Under the pieces are notes generated by a model. It ran no database searches. It was not told where the DNA came from and was given only the letters and a program-made list of their open reading frames with translations. DNA of 64,000 bases, taken from Candidatus Sericytochromatia bacterium S15B-MN24 CBMW_12 (GTDB taxonomy: Bacteria; Cyanobacteriota; Sericytochromatia; S15B-MN24; UBA4093). A program made the translations under genes and the position numbers. The stretch is from NCBI GenBank assembly GCA_002083825.1, contig DAZV01000019.1:1-64000 (forward strand), in the 5' to 3' direction. Below are positions 44,111-53,396 of the stretch, in pieces (the stretch's first letter is position 1; the number at the start of each line of letters is the position of its first letter).

Positions 44111-45370
44111 ATGAGCGAGCAAGTTGGCGGAACGGGGCCCTTGAAGACCGGACAGTGGAGCGTGGGGACACCTGTCGCTCAACCTTCGCCTCCGCCTGCG
44201 GCCCCGCCGACGGTTGAACCTCGCCCGGCAGTCGCGGGGGATGACGGCAGCTTCGACGGGGCCAAGCGCCTCCAGGCCGCTTCGACCGAGCTCTGGTCGG
44301 GTGCCGGATTGGGTTCGAGCTTAGGATCGTCGGCCGTCAAGAGCGGCACCTGGACGGACGGCTGGGATGCCGGAGCAGGCGATGGCAAGGCGAGCGGGCC
44401 TGGCGGCGTACCGGGACGCGGCGGGGTCGGCCTCTGGACGGTGGACGTTCCGCTGAACACCGCGGTCAAGGAGCTGGAAACCGCCGGAAAGGCGCTCGAC
44501 GCCATGAAGACTGCGGCATTGGCCGAACTCCAGGCCATCCGAGGTCTGGCGGCGCCGCTCAAGTTCGGGCAAGGCGGCGACGTCGACGCCCTCAAAGTGG
44601 GGCGGACCCAGCGTTTCGAGAATTACCTGGCGGCTGCCGAGAAGGCTCTCCAGAAGGAGCCGATGGACGTCGAGGGCTATCGCCGCAGCGTGGCCGATCT
44701 TCGCACCGTCATCGATCCGCCGCTTGCCCCCAAGCTTCCCAACGGCGACAGCCGGCATCAGACCTTCTGGGGCAAGCCCGTGCCCGGCTCTAAGGCCGTG
44801 ATGGCCAAGCTGACGGAACTCCTGAACCGGGCCGGCCTCGCGGGAACCAAGGTCACTCCCACCCTCTACGAGTTGCGCGGCAACGCGATCCAGTCCCAGT
44901 CCAAGGTCGACACGCTTCGCAATGCCGCAGAGCAGCGCACGGTCATTCAGGCCAAATCGGCCGAGTTCGGGCAGGCCAAGGCAGCCGCCGAGCATGCCCA
45001 GAACCAGTTTCAGCAGGCCTCCGGCCAGGTGAACGGGCAGTTCGACGCCTTCTTCAAGGGCGCCCTTCAAGCGCTCGACGCAAAGGGGGCCAGCCCGGAG
45101 GCGGCAGCGGCGAGAAAAGAGCTGCTCCGGGCCGAGAACGCGCTCAAGCTCTCGTATTTCGGCTCGGCCAACCAGTTCCTGCTTCAGTTCTCCGAGTTGG
45201 CTGAAAAGGCCGGTTTGCCGGTCGACGGGGTGGCGACGCTGCGCGCCTCGGTCTCGGACGCAGGCCGGTTGCACTCCGAGCGTAACAAGACCCAGGATCG
45301 CGCCAAGCGCGTGGATCAGGAGCGCCAGCGGATGCAGGCGGGCTACGACGAGGCCCTTCGCGCCGTCTGA
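44111..45370 (+). CDS. Orphan protein, Pro/Gly-rich N-terminus and helical C-terminus
   Basis: I do not recognise this 419-residue product. The first 110 residues are low-complexity and rich in Pro, Gly, Ser and Trp (GQWSVGTPVAQPS, SGTWTDGWDAGAGDG). The rest is strongly helical with Ala/Gln/Glu/Lys-rich stretches (AEFGQAKAAAEHAQNQFQQA) that suggest coiled coils. There is no signal peptide and no membrane helix, so it is probably cytoplasmic or exported by a non-Sec route. It stands alone behind a 130-base gap, with GGAGAGGAG before the ATG, and ends at a terminator. Base composition is like its neighbours. Confidence 0.65.
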   Translation: MSEQVGGTGPLKTGQWSVGTPVAQPSPPPAAPPTVEPRPAVAGDDGSFDGAKRLQAASTELWSGAGLGSSLGSSAVKSGTWTDGWDAGAGDGKASGPGGVPGRGGVGLWTVDVPLNTAVKELETAGKALDAMKTAALAELQAIRGLAAPLKFGQGGDVDALKVGRTQRFENYLAAAEKALQKEPMDVEGYRRSVADLRTVIDPPLAPKLPNGDSRHQTFWGKPVPGSKAVMAKLTELLNRAGLAGTKVTPTLYELRGNAIQSQSKVDTLRNAAEQRTVIQAKSAEFGQAKAAAEHAQNQFQQASGQVNGQFDAFFKGALQALDAKGASPEAAAARKELLRAENALKLSYFGSANQFLLQFSELAEKAGLPVDGVATLRASVSDAGRLHSERNKTQDRAKRVDQERQRMQAGYDEALRAV

Positions 45371-45387
45371 ACCTAAGCGACGCGTTT

Positions 45388-45426
45388 CGCCCCCCCGAGC
45401 CAGGCTCGGGGGGGCGTTCAGTTTTG
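45388..45426. terminator. Bidirectional terminator between convergent genes
   Basis: CGCCCCCCCGAG pairs perfectly with CTCGGGGGGGCG around CCAGG (45388-45416). TTCAGTTTT follows on the plus strand. It separates the orphan gene from hisC. Confidence 0.8.
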
Positions 45427-45431
45427 AAGGA

Positions 45432-46535
45432 CTAGAACCGCTTGAGGAAGGCCTCCAGGAAGGCTTCGTTCTCGTGGTCGAGTCCCACGCTCACGCGCAG
45501 GCAGTGAGGCAGGCCGAAGCCCTTTAACGGACGAACGATGATCCCGTCACGAAGCAGCCCTTCGGTGAGGCGGTCGACTTTTTCTTCGGAGCCGAGATCG
45601 AGCATGACGAAGTTGGTGTAGGACTTCACGTAGGGGATCCGGGCGGCGTCGAAGGCCTGGTAGAAGCGTTCGAGTCCGCGCTGGTTCAGCTCCAGGGTGC
45701 GCTGCAGGAAGTCGTCGTCCTCGAGAGCGCCCAAACCCGCTGCCTGAGCCAGACTGCTGGGCTCGAAGGGGAGCTTGACCTTCATCAGCTGGTGGATCAG
45801 CTTTTCGTGTGCCAGGCCGTAGCCGATCCGGATGCCACCCAGGCCGTAGGACTTGGAGAACGTGCGCAGGGTGATGACGTTGTCCGCCCGGTACAACTGG
45901 GAGTCGGGATAGTCGTAGAGGTCGCCCACGAACTCGAAGTAGGCCTCGTCGAGAAGGATGAGGACGTGGGGGGGGACGCGCTCGAGGAACGCCTCGAACG
46001 CGGGGCGGGTGAAGATGGTGCCGGTCGGGTTGTTGGGGTTGGCGAGGTAGACGACCTTGGTCTTGGGGGTGATGGCCTGCGCCATGGCCTCGAGATCGTA
46101 GCCGTAGTTCGAGAGGGGAACCGTGACGAGGGGAATGCCCTGGGCGCGGGCCAGGACCATGAAGCCCACGAAGGTTCCCTCGGAGGTCAGGGCTTCCTCG
46201 TCACCATGGAGGAAGGTCCTGACGATGGTGGACATGATGCCCTCGGAGCCCGATCCCAGGATCACGTTTTCCTGCTTGACGCGGTAGCGTTCGGCGAGGG
46301 CATTGCGCAGCTTGTAGCCGCTGGAGTCCGGGTAGAGGTGAAGGTCGGCCATGGCCGCCCGGAGGGCTTCCAGGGCGCGGGGGGAAGGTCCGAGCGGGTT
46401 CTCGTTGGAGGCGAGCTTGTAGACCCTCTCCAGGCCGAGTTCGCGCTTCACTTCGTCGATAGGCTTGCCCGCCTTGTAGGGGATCAGCTTTTCGATATAC
46501 TCCGGGACGAGTGAATTTGAGACGAAGTCGGACAC
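45432..46535 (-). CDS. hisC: Histidinol-phosphate aminotransferase
   Basis: HisC is a PLP enzyme of histidine synthesis; relatives also transaminate aromatic acids. The 367-residue product shows KLASNENPLGPSPRALEAL, LHLYPDSSGYKLRNALA, NPNNPTGTIF, DEAYFEFVGD, the PLP lysine in RTFSKSYGLGGIRIGYG, and the C-terminal LRVSVG Arg. GTG 46535 is chosen as start, since AGGAGGG is five bases upstream; the longer frame has no family similarity. It is not beside other his genes. As the aromatic aminotransferase reaction is common in this family, a link to Phe/Tyr metabolism is possible. Confidence 0.9.
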   Translation of the reverse strand: MSDFVSNSLVPEYIEKLIPYKAGKPIDEVKRELGLERVYKLASNENPLGPSPRALEALRAAMADLHLYPDSSGYKLRNALAERYRVKQENVILGSGSEGIMSTIVRTFLHGDEEALTSEGTFVGFMVLARAQGIPLVTVPLSNYGYDLEAMAQAITPKTKVVYLANPNNPTGTIFTRPAFEAFLERVPPHVLILLDEAYFEFVGDLYDYPDSQLYRADNVITLRTFSKSYGLGGIRIGYGLAHEKLIHQLMKVKLPFEPSSLAQAAGLGALEDDDFLQRTLELNQRGLERFYQAFDAARIPYVKSYTNFVMLDLGSEEKVDRLTEGLLRDGIIVRPLKGFGLPHCLRVSVGLDHENEAFLEAFLKRF

Positions 46536-46611
46536 GAAACCCTCCTGGATCGGGATCGGGGTCTTCCCGATCATACCAGACCCCGCGGCCGGAGGCGGCA
46601 CGGGCGGAAGG

Positions 46612-47460
46612 CTAGCGGTCTCCGAAAACGCCGATCATGCCCAGACTCCGCTCGGATTCCCATGAATAGACCGGAGGCGTCGTCGAGGAGGCGGTCTTTT
46701 CGTTGAAGCCGACCAGGGTATAGCCTCCGAGCAGGTCGGCCTGGGCGCTCATGAAGACGACCGATTGGACGTCGGCATCCTTGCGCTCGCCGAGCACCAG
46801 CCGGTTGCGCTGATGCGTGAACAGGAAGCCGGCGAGGTCGTCGCCTTGGTGAACGGCGAAGACGAAGCAGTCTTCGCCGAACCGGAACCGTTGGGCCTGG
46901 AAGCGCTGCGTCAGGTGCTCGCCCAGGCGCTCCATGTGCCGCTCGTAAGCTTCGGTGACGCCGTTTCCGGGCAGGCCCATGAGGAGTTCGAAGGTGATGC
47001 CGTCGCCTTCCCCCTCCACCCCGGCCCCCAACTGCTCGGCCGGGGCGTTTCGTGATCCCAGCCCGGAGTAGTTGCTGGTGAAGGCGACCTTGCCGCCGGC
47101 GACCAGGGCGCGCGCCTCGTAGTTCAGGTCGTTTCGCTCCCGGGAGGTTCCCAGAAACGAGAGGACGTGGGCAGTCTGCGACCCCGTCCCGATCCGGAGG
47201 CCGACGGGATTGGCATGGACGTTGAAGAAGTCGAGCCCTCTCTTGCGGCTGGCGTCATCCGAGGCCTCCTGAACGGCGCCATGCGCGGCGTGGCGGAGTT
47301 CGGCTGGGATCTCGTCCGTCTTCAGGACCTGTGCCTGCAGGCCTGCGCCCTGGGCCTTGATCCCCGTCTGACGGGGTGTTTCGAGCATGCCGAGGGGGCT
47401 GCCGCAGCCCCAGAGGGACAGAACCAGCAAGCCGCTCAGTCCCTGATGCCACTTCGCCAT
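46612..47460 (-). CDS. Putative lipoprotein of unknown function
   Basis: The 282-residue product has a short N-terminal signal ending in SLWGC, which fits a lipobox and suggests a lipidated Cys at about 19. The mature part has no motif I recognise; it is mixed alpha/beta with a fairly polar composition (VLSFLGTSRERNDLNYEARALVAGGKVAFTSNYSG is one of the few hydrophobic runs). AGGAGGAGT precedes the ATG. A Pho-box-like direct repeat lies 24-45 bases upstream, so phosphate starvation may control it. hisC follows on the same strand after 76 bases. Confidence 0.7.
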   Translation of the reverse strand: MAKWHQGLSGLLVLSLWGCGSPLGMLETPRQTGIKAQGAGLQAQVLKTDEIPAELRHAAHGAVQEASDDASRKRGLDFFNVHANPVGLRIGTGSQTAHVLSFLGTSRERNDLNYEARALVAGGKVAFTSNYSGLGSRNAPAEQLGAGVEGEGDGITFELLMGLPGNGVTEAYERHMERLGEHLTQRFQAQRFRFGEDCFVFAVHQGDDLAGFLFTHQRNRLVLGERKDADVQSVVFMSAQADLLGGYTLVGFNEKTASSTTPPVYSWESERSLGMIGVFGDR

Positions 47461-47483
47461 CGACTCCTCCTCGTGAAAATGAT

Positions 47484-47505
47484 CTTAACCTCATCATAAC
47501 CTCAT
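47484..47505 (-). promoter_or_regulatory. Pho-box-like direct repeat
   Basis: The plus strand reads CTTAACCT-CAT-CATAACCT-CAT: two 8-base repeats with 3-base spacers, the 11-base period of Pho boxes. CTTAACCT fits the pattern described for SphR/PhoB sites in cyanobacteria (Py-TTAA-Py-Py-T). It is upstream of the minus-strand lipoprotein gene. The second repeat has one mismatch. Confidence 0.4.
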
Positions 47506-47685
47506 GGCGAGGGAATGGCAAGTCGTTTCTGCTCCTGCGGCCCCGTTCAAGCGATGAATGACGGGCTGACATTCTGGCCAGATCGTCCCCTCTCGGTGCC
47601 GTCGTGCTGGCGTAGGGTCTTCTCAGGGGCCGCTTCTGGTGAGGGCGGCAAGCGCTCGGATGTGGTCGAGGAGGCGTTTGAAGCC

Positions 47686-48450
47686 ATGGCGAGATACTTT
47701 CGCGTCGGCACTTTGTCCCTCGTTTTTCTGCTCGCAGCTTGTGGGGGGCCGTCTCCCTCGCTGGATCGAGTACCGGAGCGATCGCCGGGATCGCCCGGCC
47801 TCCCCGGCCTCATGGAGATCCTGGCTCCGCCGCATCCCATCGTCACCGACGAGCAGGTTCAGCATGCGCTGAGCGAGGACGGGGCGTTCGCGGAGGCGCT
47901 CAGGACGGACGAAGCCCTCCAGCGCGTCGTCACCCAGGACAAGGTCTTCCGGACCATGCTGGTGAGGGATCCCCACCTGCGCCACTGCATGCTGACCGAG
48001 CCGGAGTTCCGGGCGGTCATGCTGCGCGACGAGAAGGCTCGTAGGCCCCTGGTCGATCCGACCTATGCGCACGTGGTGGGCCGAGACGCCCGCTTCCGCC
48101 GGACGTTGATCGAGAACGCGGATCTGCGCGAGGCGATCGCGGCGGAGTACCGGCTCCGCAACCTCCTTCACAACGACCATGCCTTCCGGGACGTCCTGGA
48201 GGAGGACCCGGAGTTTCGGCGCATGCTGATAGGGTCAGCGGGCTTGCGGGCCTTGATCTACGCCGACCCAAGCCATCCGAACCCCTTGAAGGGCTCCGCG
48301 CGTCTCTTCCTCGATGCGGAGTTCCGGCAGAAGTTCGTGACGGATGCGGCCTTCCGAACAAAGGTGCTCGGCGACAAGGACCTGCGCGACCGGATGTGGA
48401 GCGATTATGCAGTCCTCGCGCGGGCGATCCGGGACATGGCGGACGAGTGA
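47686..48450 (+). CDS. Lipoprotein built from degenerate ~10-residue repeats
   Basis: The 254-residue product has a lipoprotein signal with lipobox LLAAC. From about residue 55 to the end the sequence runs in loose units of about ten residues with the pattern (L/F)R..(L/M)..(D/E): VFRTMLVRDPH, LRHCMLTEPE, FRAVMLRDEK, then FRRTLIENAD, LRNLLHNDHA, FRDVLEEDPE, FRRMLIGSAG. This predicts a regular helical-repeat surface in the envelope. I know no family name for it. GAGGAGG lies 11 bases before the chosen ATG; the frame is open upstream. It is divergent from the previous lipoprotein and convergent with the Omp85 gene. Confidence 0.75.
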   Translation: MARYFRVGTLSLVFLLAACGGPSPSLDRVPERSPGSPGLPGLMEILAPPHPIVTDEQVQHALSEDGAFAEALRTDEALQRVVTQDKVFRTMLVRDPHLRHCMLTEPEFRAVMLRDEKARRPLVDPTYAHVVGRDARFRRTLIENADLREAIAAEYRLRNLLHNDHAFRDVLEEDPEFRRMLIGSAGLRALIYADPSHPNPLKGSARLFLDAEFRQKFVTDAAFRTKVLGDKDLRDRMWSDYAVLARAIRDMADE

Positions 48451-48468
48451 GTCCGTCCAGGGGATGAC

Positions 48469-49638
48469 TTACCAGGGGAAGGGGAGGCCGGCCGCGATGT
48501 TGACGAAGGGACCCTCGTTGCCGACGGCCGCCTCGAGCCTGCCGATGTACCACGTTCCCAGGCTCAGGCCCAGGTAGCCGCCGAGGGAAGGGCGAATGTC
48601 GCGGGGAAAGGCGATCGTCCCCCCGTGGTTCCACGAGCGGGCCGCGTCCGCGAAGGCGGTACTCCAGAGCGTGAGCTCGCTGCCGCCCATTCGGGGCCAG
48701 AGCGCATGTCGGAGTTCGACGTTGAGGGCCAGCATCTGGTTCCCGATGAAACGGGACCCCATGTACCCCCGCAGGTAGCTTCCGGCTCCAAGCCAGTAGG
48801 CTTGCGCGAGCGGAAGGTCGCCTTCGCCCATGCCCCCATGCAATCCGATGGCCAGGCTATCGAGCTGGCCGAGGGGAACGTACTTCTGGAGGTAGCCGTC
48901 GTAGCGCAGGTAGTTGCCGGTATTTCCGAGCCCCTTGGGCCCGAAGAGCACGCCCGCTCGGGCCCGGCTGCCCATGCGCGGAACGTCCGGATGATCGGTG
49001 TCATCGTAGCGAACGAACGGAGAGGCCGTGACCATCGTCCCGCGGATCGCCCCATAGTCGGAAGCCAACGCGACGTCGCCGTCCATGCCCGCCCCCGCGA
49101 CCTTCCCCTCCAGGTAGACGCGGGTGTACGGCAAAACCAAGACCCCCGCGCGGGCATAGGCCTCCGGGAAATTGTAGGCCAGGCTACCCCGGCGCATGGC
49201 CTCGGCCTGGTTGGGATCGTAAAGGGTCACGCCGCTCCAGATGTAACCGCCCCACGCCTTGAAGTCGTAGTACTGGCCGCCGAGCCGCCAGTCCTCGGCC
49301 CCGACCTCGAGCCCGAAGGGCAGGACGAACGGCAGAAGTTTCGGAACCACCGTGACGTACGGAGCCTCCCTCAAGTCGACCTCGAGCCGCTCGCCCCGTC
49401 GAGTCAGCGAGACCTCCGCGAGGTTGCGCAACGAGAGCAGGCGCAAGCGCCAAGGTGCAAGCTCCAACCCCTCGGAATTTGCCCTTTTGGGGTCCAACCC
49501 CTCGAGTTCGCGTAGGTAGCGCGGCGTCATCGGCCCGTAGGAGTCGGTGAACGTCACGCCAGCCAACTCGCTCTCCGCCCAGGCGGGGGCCGCCAGGAAA
49601 GAAAGAATGAACGCGCCGGTGAAAAAACGTTTCAACAC
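48469..49638 (-). CDS. Omp85-family outer-membrane barrel with one POTRA-like domain
   Basis: The 389-residue product has a signal peptide (cleavage after PAWA, about residue 21), one POTRA-like domain (about 23-100, VTFTDSYGPMTPRYLREL to LREAPYVTVV), and a beta-barrel of about 290 residues with alternating aromatic strands. SYLRGYMGSRFIGNQMLALNVELRHAL is the Omp85 RG(F/Y) lid motif region followed by a typical barrel strand. BamA has five POTRAs and a larger barrel, so this is a short Omp85 relative, perhaps a TamA/patatin-associated-like transporter. The GTG start (49638) is weakly supported; no good Shine-Dalgarno is seen. Confidence 0.78.
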   Translation of the reverse strand: MLKRFFTGAFILSFLAAPAWAESELAGVTFTDSYGPMTPRYLRELEGLDPKRANSEGLELAPWRLRLLSLRNLAEVSLTRRGERLEVDLREAPYVTVVPKLLPFVLPFGLEVGAEDWRLGGQYYDFKAWGGYIWSGVTLYDPNQAEAMRRGSLAYNFPEAYARAGVLVLPYTRVYLEGKVAGAGMDGDVALASDYGAIRGTMVTASPFVRYDDTDHPDVPRMGSRARAGVLFGPKGLGNTGNYLRYDGYLQKYVPLGQLDSLAIGLHGGMGEGDLPLAQAYWLGAGSYLRGYMGSRFIGNQMLALNVELRHALWPRMGGSELTLWSTAFADAARSWNHGGTIAFPRDIRPSLGGYLGLSLGTWYIGRLEAAVGNEGPFVNIAAGLPFPW

Positions 49639-49759
49639 GCCAGGTGCGGGCGCCAGGGAATTCGTCTCAAGGTATGCAAGCCTCCTTAACTCACCTACCC
49701 CTCGACTCCATGGTGGAAACCTCGCGGCGCCTTGACGTTGCCCGACGAGACCCCGCCCG

Positions 49760-51619
49760 CTAGGCCCCCGCGCCAATCAGCGCCGTCATCCCGAGCGGGA
49801 TGATCCGCTCCGAGGCGAGCATCGGCCGAAAGTGCGAGCTGTCTACCGGTCGGCTGAAATAGTATCCCTGCGCGTAGTCGCAGCCCAACCCTTGCAGGAA
49901 GCGAAGCTGTTCCTCGGTCTCGACCCCTTCGGCGATGACCTTCAGGTGAAGACGATGCGCCAGGGCGATGATGGCGCTGACGATTGCCCGATCCTCCGGA
50001 TCGCCGGCGATGTCCCGCACGAAGGATTGATCGATCTTGAGGACGCTCAGAGGGAAACGTTTCAAGTAGCTTAGCGACGAGTAGCCGGTGCCGAAATCGT
50101 CCACCGCGAATTGGATCCCATGGGCGTTCAGCTTTTTCAGCGTGGTGATGGTGGCTTCCACGTTCTCCATCATGATCCCCTCGGTAAGCTCCAGTTCGAG
50201 CAACTCCGCGGGGAATCCGGTTTCGTCGAGCGTCTCGAGGATCGACTCGTCCAGCCCGTTGCGCTTGAAATGGATTCCGGAAAGGTTGACGCCGAGCCGG
50301 ATAGGCATCAGTCCTTCTTCCTGCCAGCGCCGTCCCTGCTCGCAGGCCTTTTTCAAGATCTGCTCGGTCATGGGCATGATGAGGCCGGTCTCCTCGGCCA
50401 GCGGGATGAACTTTCCGGGGGGGATCAAGCCCATGTCGGGATGCTGCCACCGGACCAGCACCTCGGCGCCGACGATCGACCCGCTGCGCAGGCAGACCTG
50501 GGGCTGGTAGTGCAGCACCAACTCATCGCCGTCCAGGGCCTGGCGCAAATGATGCTCGAGGATGAGACGATCGGAGGTCGGAGTCTGCATCGAGTGCTGG
50601 TAGAACTGGATCTTACCTTGGTCCTTCTTGACCTGATCGAGGGCGATGCTGGCATGCTTCATCAGCGTGGCGGTATCCTCGCCGTCGGTCGGAAACAGGC
50701 TCCCCCCGATGCTGACCGACAGGTAAATCGAGTGTCCGTCCAGCGAAAACGGTTGCTCGAAGAGTTCATGAACCGCTTCGGCCACCTGAGCAGCCGTCTG
50801 GGTACCGGTCAATTCGGGGACCAGGATCGTGAACTCGTCGCCGGCCAGCCGTGCCAGATGATCGTACTGGCCGCCGAACGGCAAGAGACGATCGGCAACC
50901 GCTCGCAGGAGCCTATCTCCGGCTTCATGTCCGAGCGTCTCGTTGATCACCTTGAAGCGGTCCAGATCCATGATCATCACGGCTCCGGGCGCCCCGCTCC
51001 GGCGCCCCCTGACGATGGCCTCGTGCAACCGACTGCTGAACATGGCCCGGTTCGGCAAGTGGGTCAGCGGGTCGGAACTGGACGCTTTCATCATGACGTC
51101 GAATTCCAGCCGCTTGCGCTTGTAGACCTTCCCGAGCAGTTTGGCCACGTCGTTCATCGTCTGGAACAGGGCGGGCTCCGCTTCGACATGACGGGTGGTG
51201 AAGAACTCCATCACGCCCAGGGTATCCTTGCACGTCCGGATCGGGAAGGCGAACGCGGAGCGCAGGCCGACCTCCCGGGCTTGCCGCGCCCGGAGGAAGC
51301 TCGGGTCTTTCGAGGCATCCGCGATCCAATGGGCCTGGCCGGTTGCAAAGACCGCTCCCACCAGGCCGACCCCCGAGGAGATGACCAGGCTCTCGGTATA
51401 CTCCTGGTAGGGGCCGAAGCGGATGGGATCGGCAAGGTACCAGAGCGAGCCCGAGGCCAACGCGTCCCGCTTTTGGCTAGGAAGGTAGATGTGACCGACT
51501 TGCCAATCCATCAGGCGGCAGATCTGCTCGATGCATTTCAACAAGCTGGCTTCGGGGCTGATAGCTTCGCAGGCCGACAGGGCCACGGAGCGGTAAAGTT
51601 CGACTTCGATGCTTCTCAT
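49760..51619 (-). CDS. GAF-GGDEF-EAL c-di-GMP protein
   Basis: The 619-residue product turns over the second messenger c-di-GMP. A GAF domain (about 15-175, LADPIRFGPYQEYTESLVISSGVGLVGAVF) is followed by a GGDEF domain whose signature is AGDEF (LARLAGDEFTIL) and by an EAL domain reading EVL (GAEVLVRWQHP). Other EAL residues are intact: GVNLSGIHF, LELELTEGIM, VDDFGTGYSSLSYLKRFP, LKIDQSFV, AEGVETEEQ. So phosphodiesterase activity is likely; cyclase activity is uncertain. There is no membrane helix. ATG 51619 was chosen over a TTG 63 bases upstream without a Shine-Dalgarno. Confidence 0.92.
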   Translation of the reverse strand: MRSIEVELYRSVALSACEAISPEASLLKCIEQICRLMDWQVGHIYLPSQKRDALASGSLWYLADPIRFGPYQEYTESLVISSGVGLVGAVFATGQAHWIADASKDPSFLRARQAREVGLRSAFAFPIRTCKDTLGVMEFFTTRHVEAEPALFQTMNDVAKLLGKVYKRKRLEFDVMMKASSSDPLTHLPNRAMFSSRLHEAIVRGRRSGAPGAVMIMDLDRFKVINETLGHEAGDRLLRAVADRLLPFGGQYDHLARLAGDEFTILVPELTGTQTAAQVAEAVHELFEQPFSLDGHSIYLSVSIGGSLFPTDGEDTATLMKHASIALDQVKKDQGKIQFYQHSMQTPTSDRLILEHHLRQALDGDELVLHYQPQVCLRSGSIVGAEVLVRWQHPDMGLIPPGKFIPLAEETGLIMPMTEQILKKACEQGRRWQEEGLMPIRLGVNLSGIHFKRNGLDESILETLDETGFPAELLELELTEGIMMENVEATITTLKKLNAHGIQFAVDDFGTGYSSLSYLKRFPLSVLKIDQSFVRDIAGDPEDRAIVSAIIALAHRLHLKVIAEGVETEEQLRFLQGLGCDYAQGYYFSRPVDSSHFRPMLASERIIPLGMTALIGAGA

Positions 51620-51804
51620 GTGTTCGTTTCCAGCGCGTTTCCTCTTCCGGGCGATAGCCTGGGAAGACTTGGGGTCGCGCAACCAGCATGCCTGCTATCG
51701 CCCAAAGATTGAAGCGTACAAAGTACGCATGGGATCCTGGAAACTCAATGAACAGGCGGTTTTGGCCCGACGAGGAAGTTTCGTCGACGGGTTTTGTCAA
51801 GTCC

Positions 51805-51845
51805 AAAAAAGACGACAGCCTCGCGGTGTCACCGCGAGGCTGTCG
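51805..51845 (-). terminator. Terminator of the subtilisin gene
   Basis: On the minus strand CGACAGCCTCGCGGT pairs perfectly with ACCGCGAGGCTGTCG around GAC, followed by TCTTTTTT. It is a strong intrinsic terminator 14 bases after the protease gene. Confidence 0.9.
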
Positions 51846-51858
51846 ATCGAGGGGGGGG

Positions 51859-53103
51859 TTAGTCGGCGAGGGCTTTTTCCAGGTTGATCAGGCCGTTGGC
51901 GTACTTCGGATCGAAGCCCGGATCTCCCAGGTCGCTGGCGGTTTGCTCCAGGCGTTGGCGCACCTGCTGGGCCGTCCACTCCGGATGCTTGCTCCAGACG
52001 AGGGCGGCGGCTCCCGCGACGAAGGGGGCGGCCATGCTGGTGCCGTCGATCATGGCGTAGGTTTGGCCGGGGAAGGTACTGAGAATGCCTTCACCGGGAG
52101 CCACCACGCTCATGCCGAAGCCATAGCACGAGAAGTTCGAGAGCTTGTTGGTCTGGTTCACCGAGCCCACCGCCATGACGTTGCGGAAGGATCCCGGGAA
52201 GCCCATGTTGGCGATCCCGTCGTTGCCGGCGGCAGCCACGATGAGCACATTGTGCTTGGCGAGGTCCTCCTCGAAGAAGGCCCGCTCGACGCTGTCGGTC
52301 ATAACCCCGCCCAGGCTGAGGTTCACGACCTTGGCTCCTTGGTTGACGGCGTAGGCGACGCCCTTCATGACCGTGTACATGCTGGCCCCGTCGCCGAGGA
52401 CCTTGACTCCGAGGATCTTGGCGCCGGGAGCGACGCCCGCCACGCCGATGCCGTTGTTGGCGATCGCCCCGATGATGCCCGCCACGTGCGTCCCGTGTCC
52501 ATCGCGGTCCATCGAACCGGGGTTCTTCTTGCCAATCTGGTACCACTTCTTGGTGAACGTCATGTCCGGGCTGTCGATGACCGTTCCCTTGAGGTCAGGG
52601 TGCGAGTGGTCGACCCCCGTGTCCACCACGGCCACCATGGTCGTCGAGGTCCCCGGGGTCACGTTCCAGACCTTGGAGATGTTCTGCTGGATCAAGCTGA
52701 ACTGGTGGGGATAGAACTCGTCGTTGGGCGCCGTACCACTATCAAGAGCGTAGCGCTTCAGGTTCCGCTGGGCCCCGAGCACGTTACGGGTGCCGCGGTA
52801 CTCTGAGAGCAAGGCATTGACCTGACTGCCGCCTTCGAGGAGGACGTATTCCTTGTCATCGAAGCTGAAGCGGTCGATCTCGCGGCTGCCGACGCTGAGG
52901 GCGGTTCCCTTGGGGACGCGCAAAACCACCTCGCCAAGCGAGGCTTCGCTCTGCTTGTCGACCTTCTTGGCTGCGAATCGCTTGACCGAGGCCTTGCCTT
53001 GCCCGTCCAACTGGCCCACCTGAGTGGGGGACGTCCCGCAGGCGACCGTCAGGCTTGCCGCCACCAGAACGGCTCCAAGCGTCATCATCGGTTTCCGGGA
53101 CAT
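51859..53103 (-). CDS. Subtilisin-family (S8) serine protease, lipoprotein
   Basis: The 414-residue product has a lipoprotein signal (LTVAC, Cys22), a propeptide of about 100 residues, and a complete S8 catalytic domain with Asp161 (VVDTGVDHSHPDL), His203 (DGHGTHVAGI), oxyanion Asn294 (AAAGND) and Ser356 (DGTSMAAPFVAGAA). It should be an active protease tethered to an envelope membrane. An acidic/hydrophobic C-terminal extension is absent. GAAAGGAGT precedes the ATG. It stands alone with its own terminator. Confidence 0.95.
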   Translation of the reverse strand: MSRKPMMTLGAVLVAASLTVACGTSPTQVGQLDGQGKASVKRFAAKKVDKQSEASLGEVVLRVPKGTALSVGSREIDRFSFDDKEYVLLEGGSQVNALLSEYRGTRNVLGAQRNLKRYALDSGTAPNDEFYPHQFSLIQQNISKVWNVTPGTSTTMVAVVDTGVDHSHPDLKGTVIDSPDMTFTKKWYQIGKKNPGSMDRDGHGTHVAGIIGAIANNGIGVAGVAPGAKILGVKVLGDGASMYTVMKGVAYAVNQGAKVVNLSLGGVMTDSVERAFFEEDLAKHNVLIVAAAGNDGIANMGFPGSFRNVMAVGSVNQTNKLSNFSCYGFGMSVVAPGEGILSTFPGQTYAMIDGTSMAAPFVAGAAALVWSKHPEWTAQQVRQRLEQTASDLGDPGFDPKYANGLINLEKALAD

Positions 53104-53396
53104 TGGACGGACTCCTTTCGAGAATGCGAGACTCCTGTACCCCTGTTATCCGGCTGTCAGGACGTCTCTGACGTTAAGGCATGGCTAAATCTCCTCTAAG
53201 GGATGAGGGTCTGGTAGGATGGAGCCAGTGCCCCTCGACCGTGGAATGGCCTTTCCGAAAGCCAGAAAAACCGGAAGCCTCCTGGCCGCGCAGCGGGTGC
53301 CTCCCAGCATGTCGGCTCGCCCGCGCCGATTCACCGCGAGGTTGCTGCGTGCTTCAAGGGTTTGGCCGAGGGATTGACCATGGACAGGGGCGTGCC

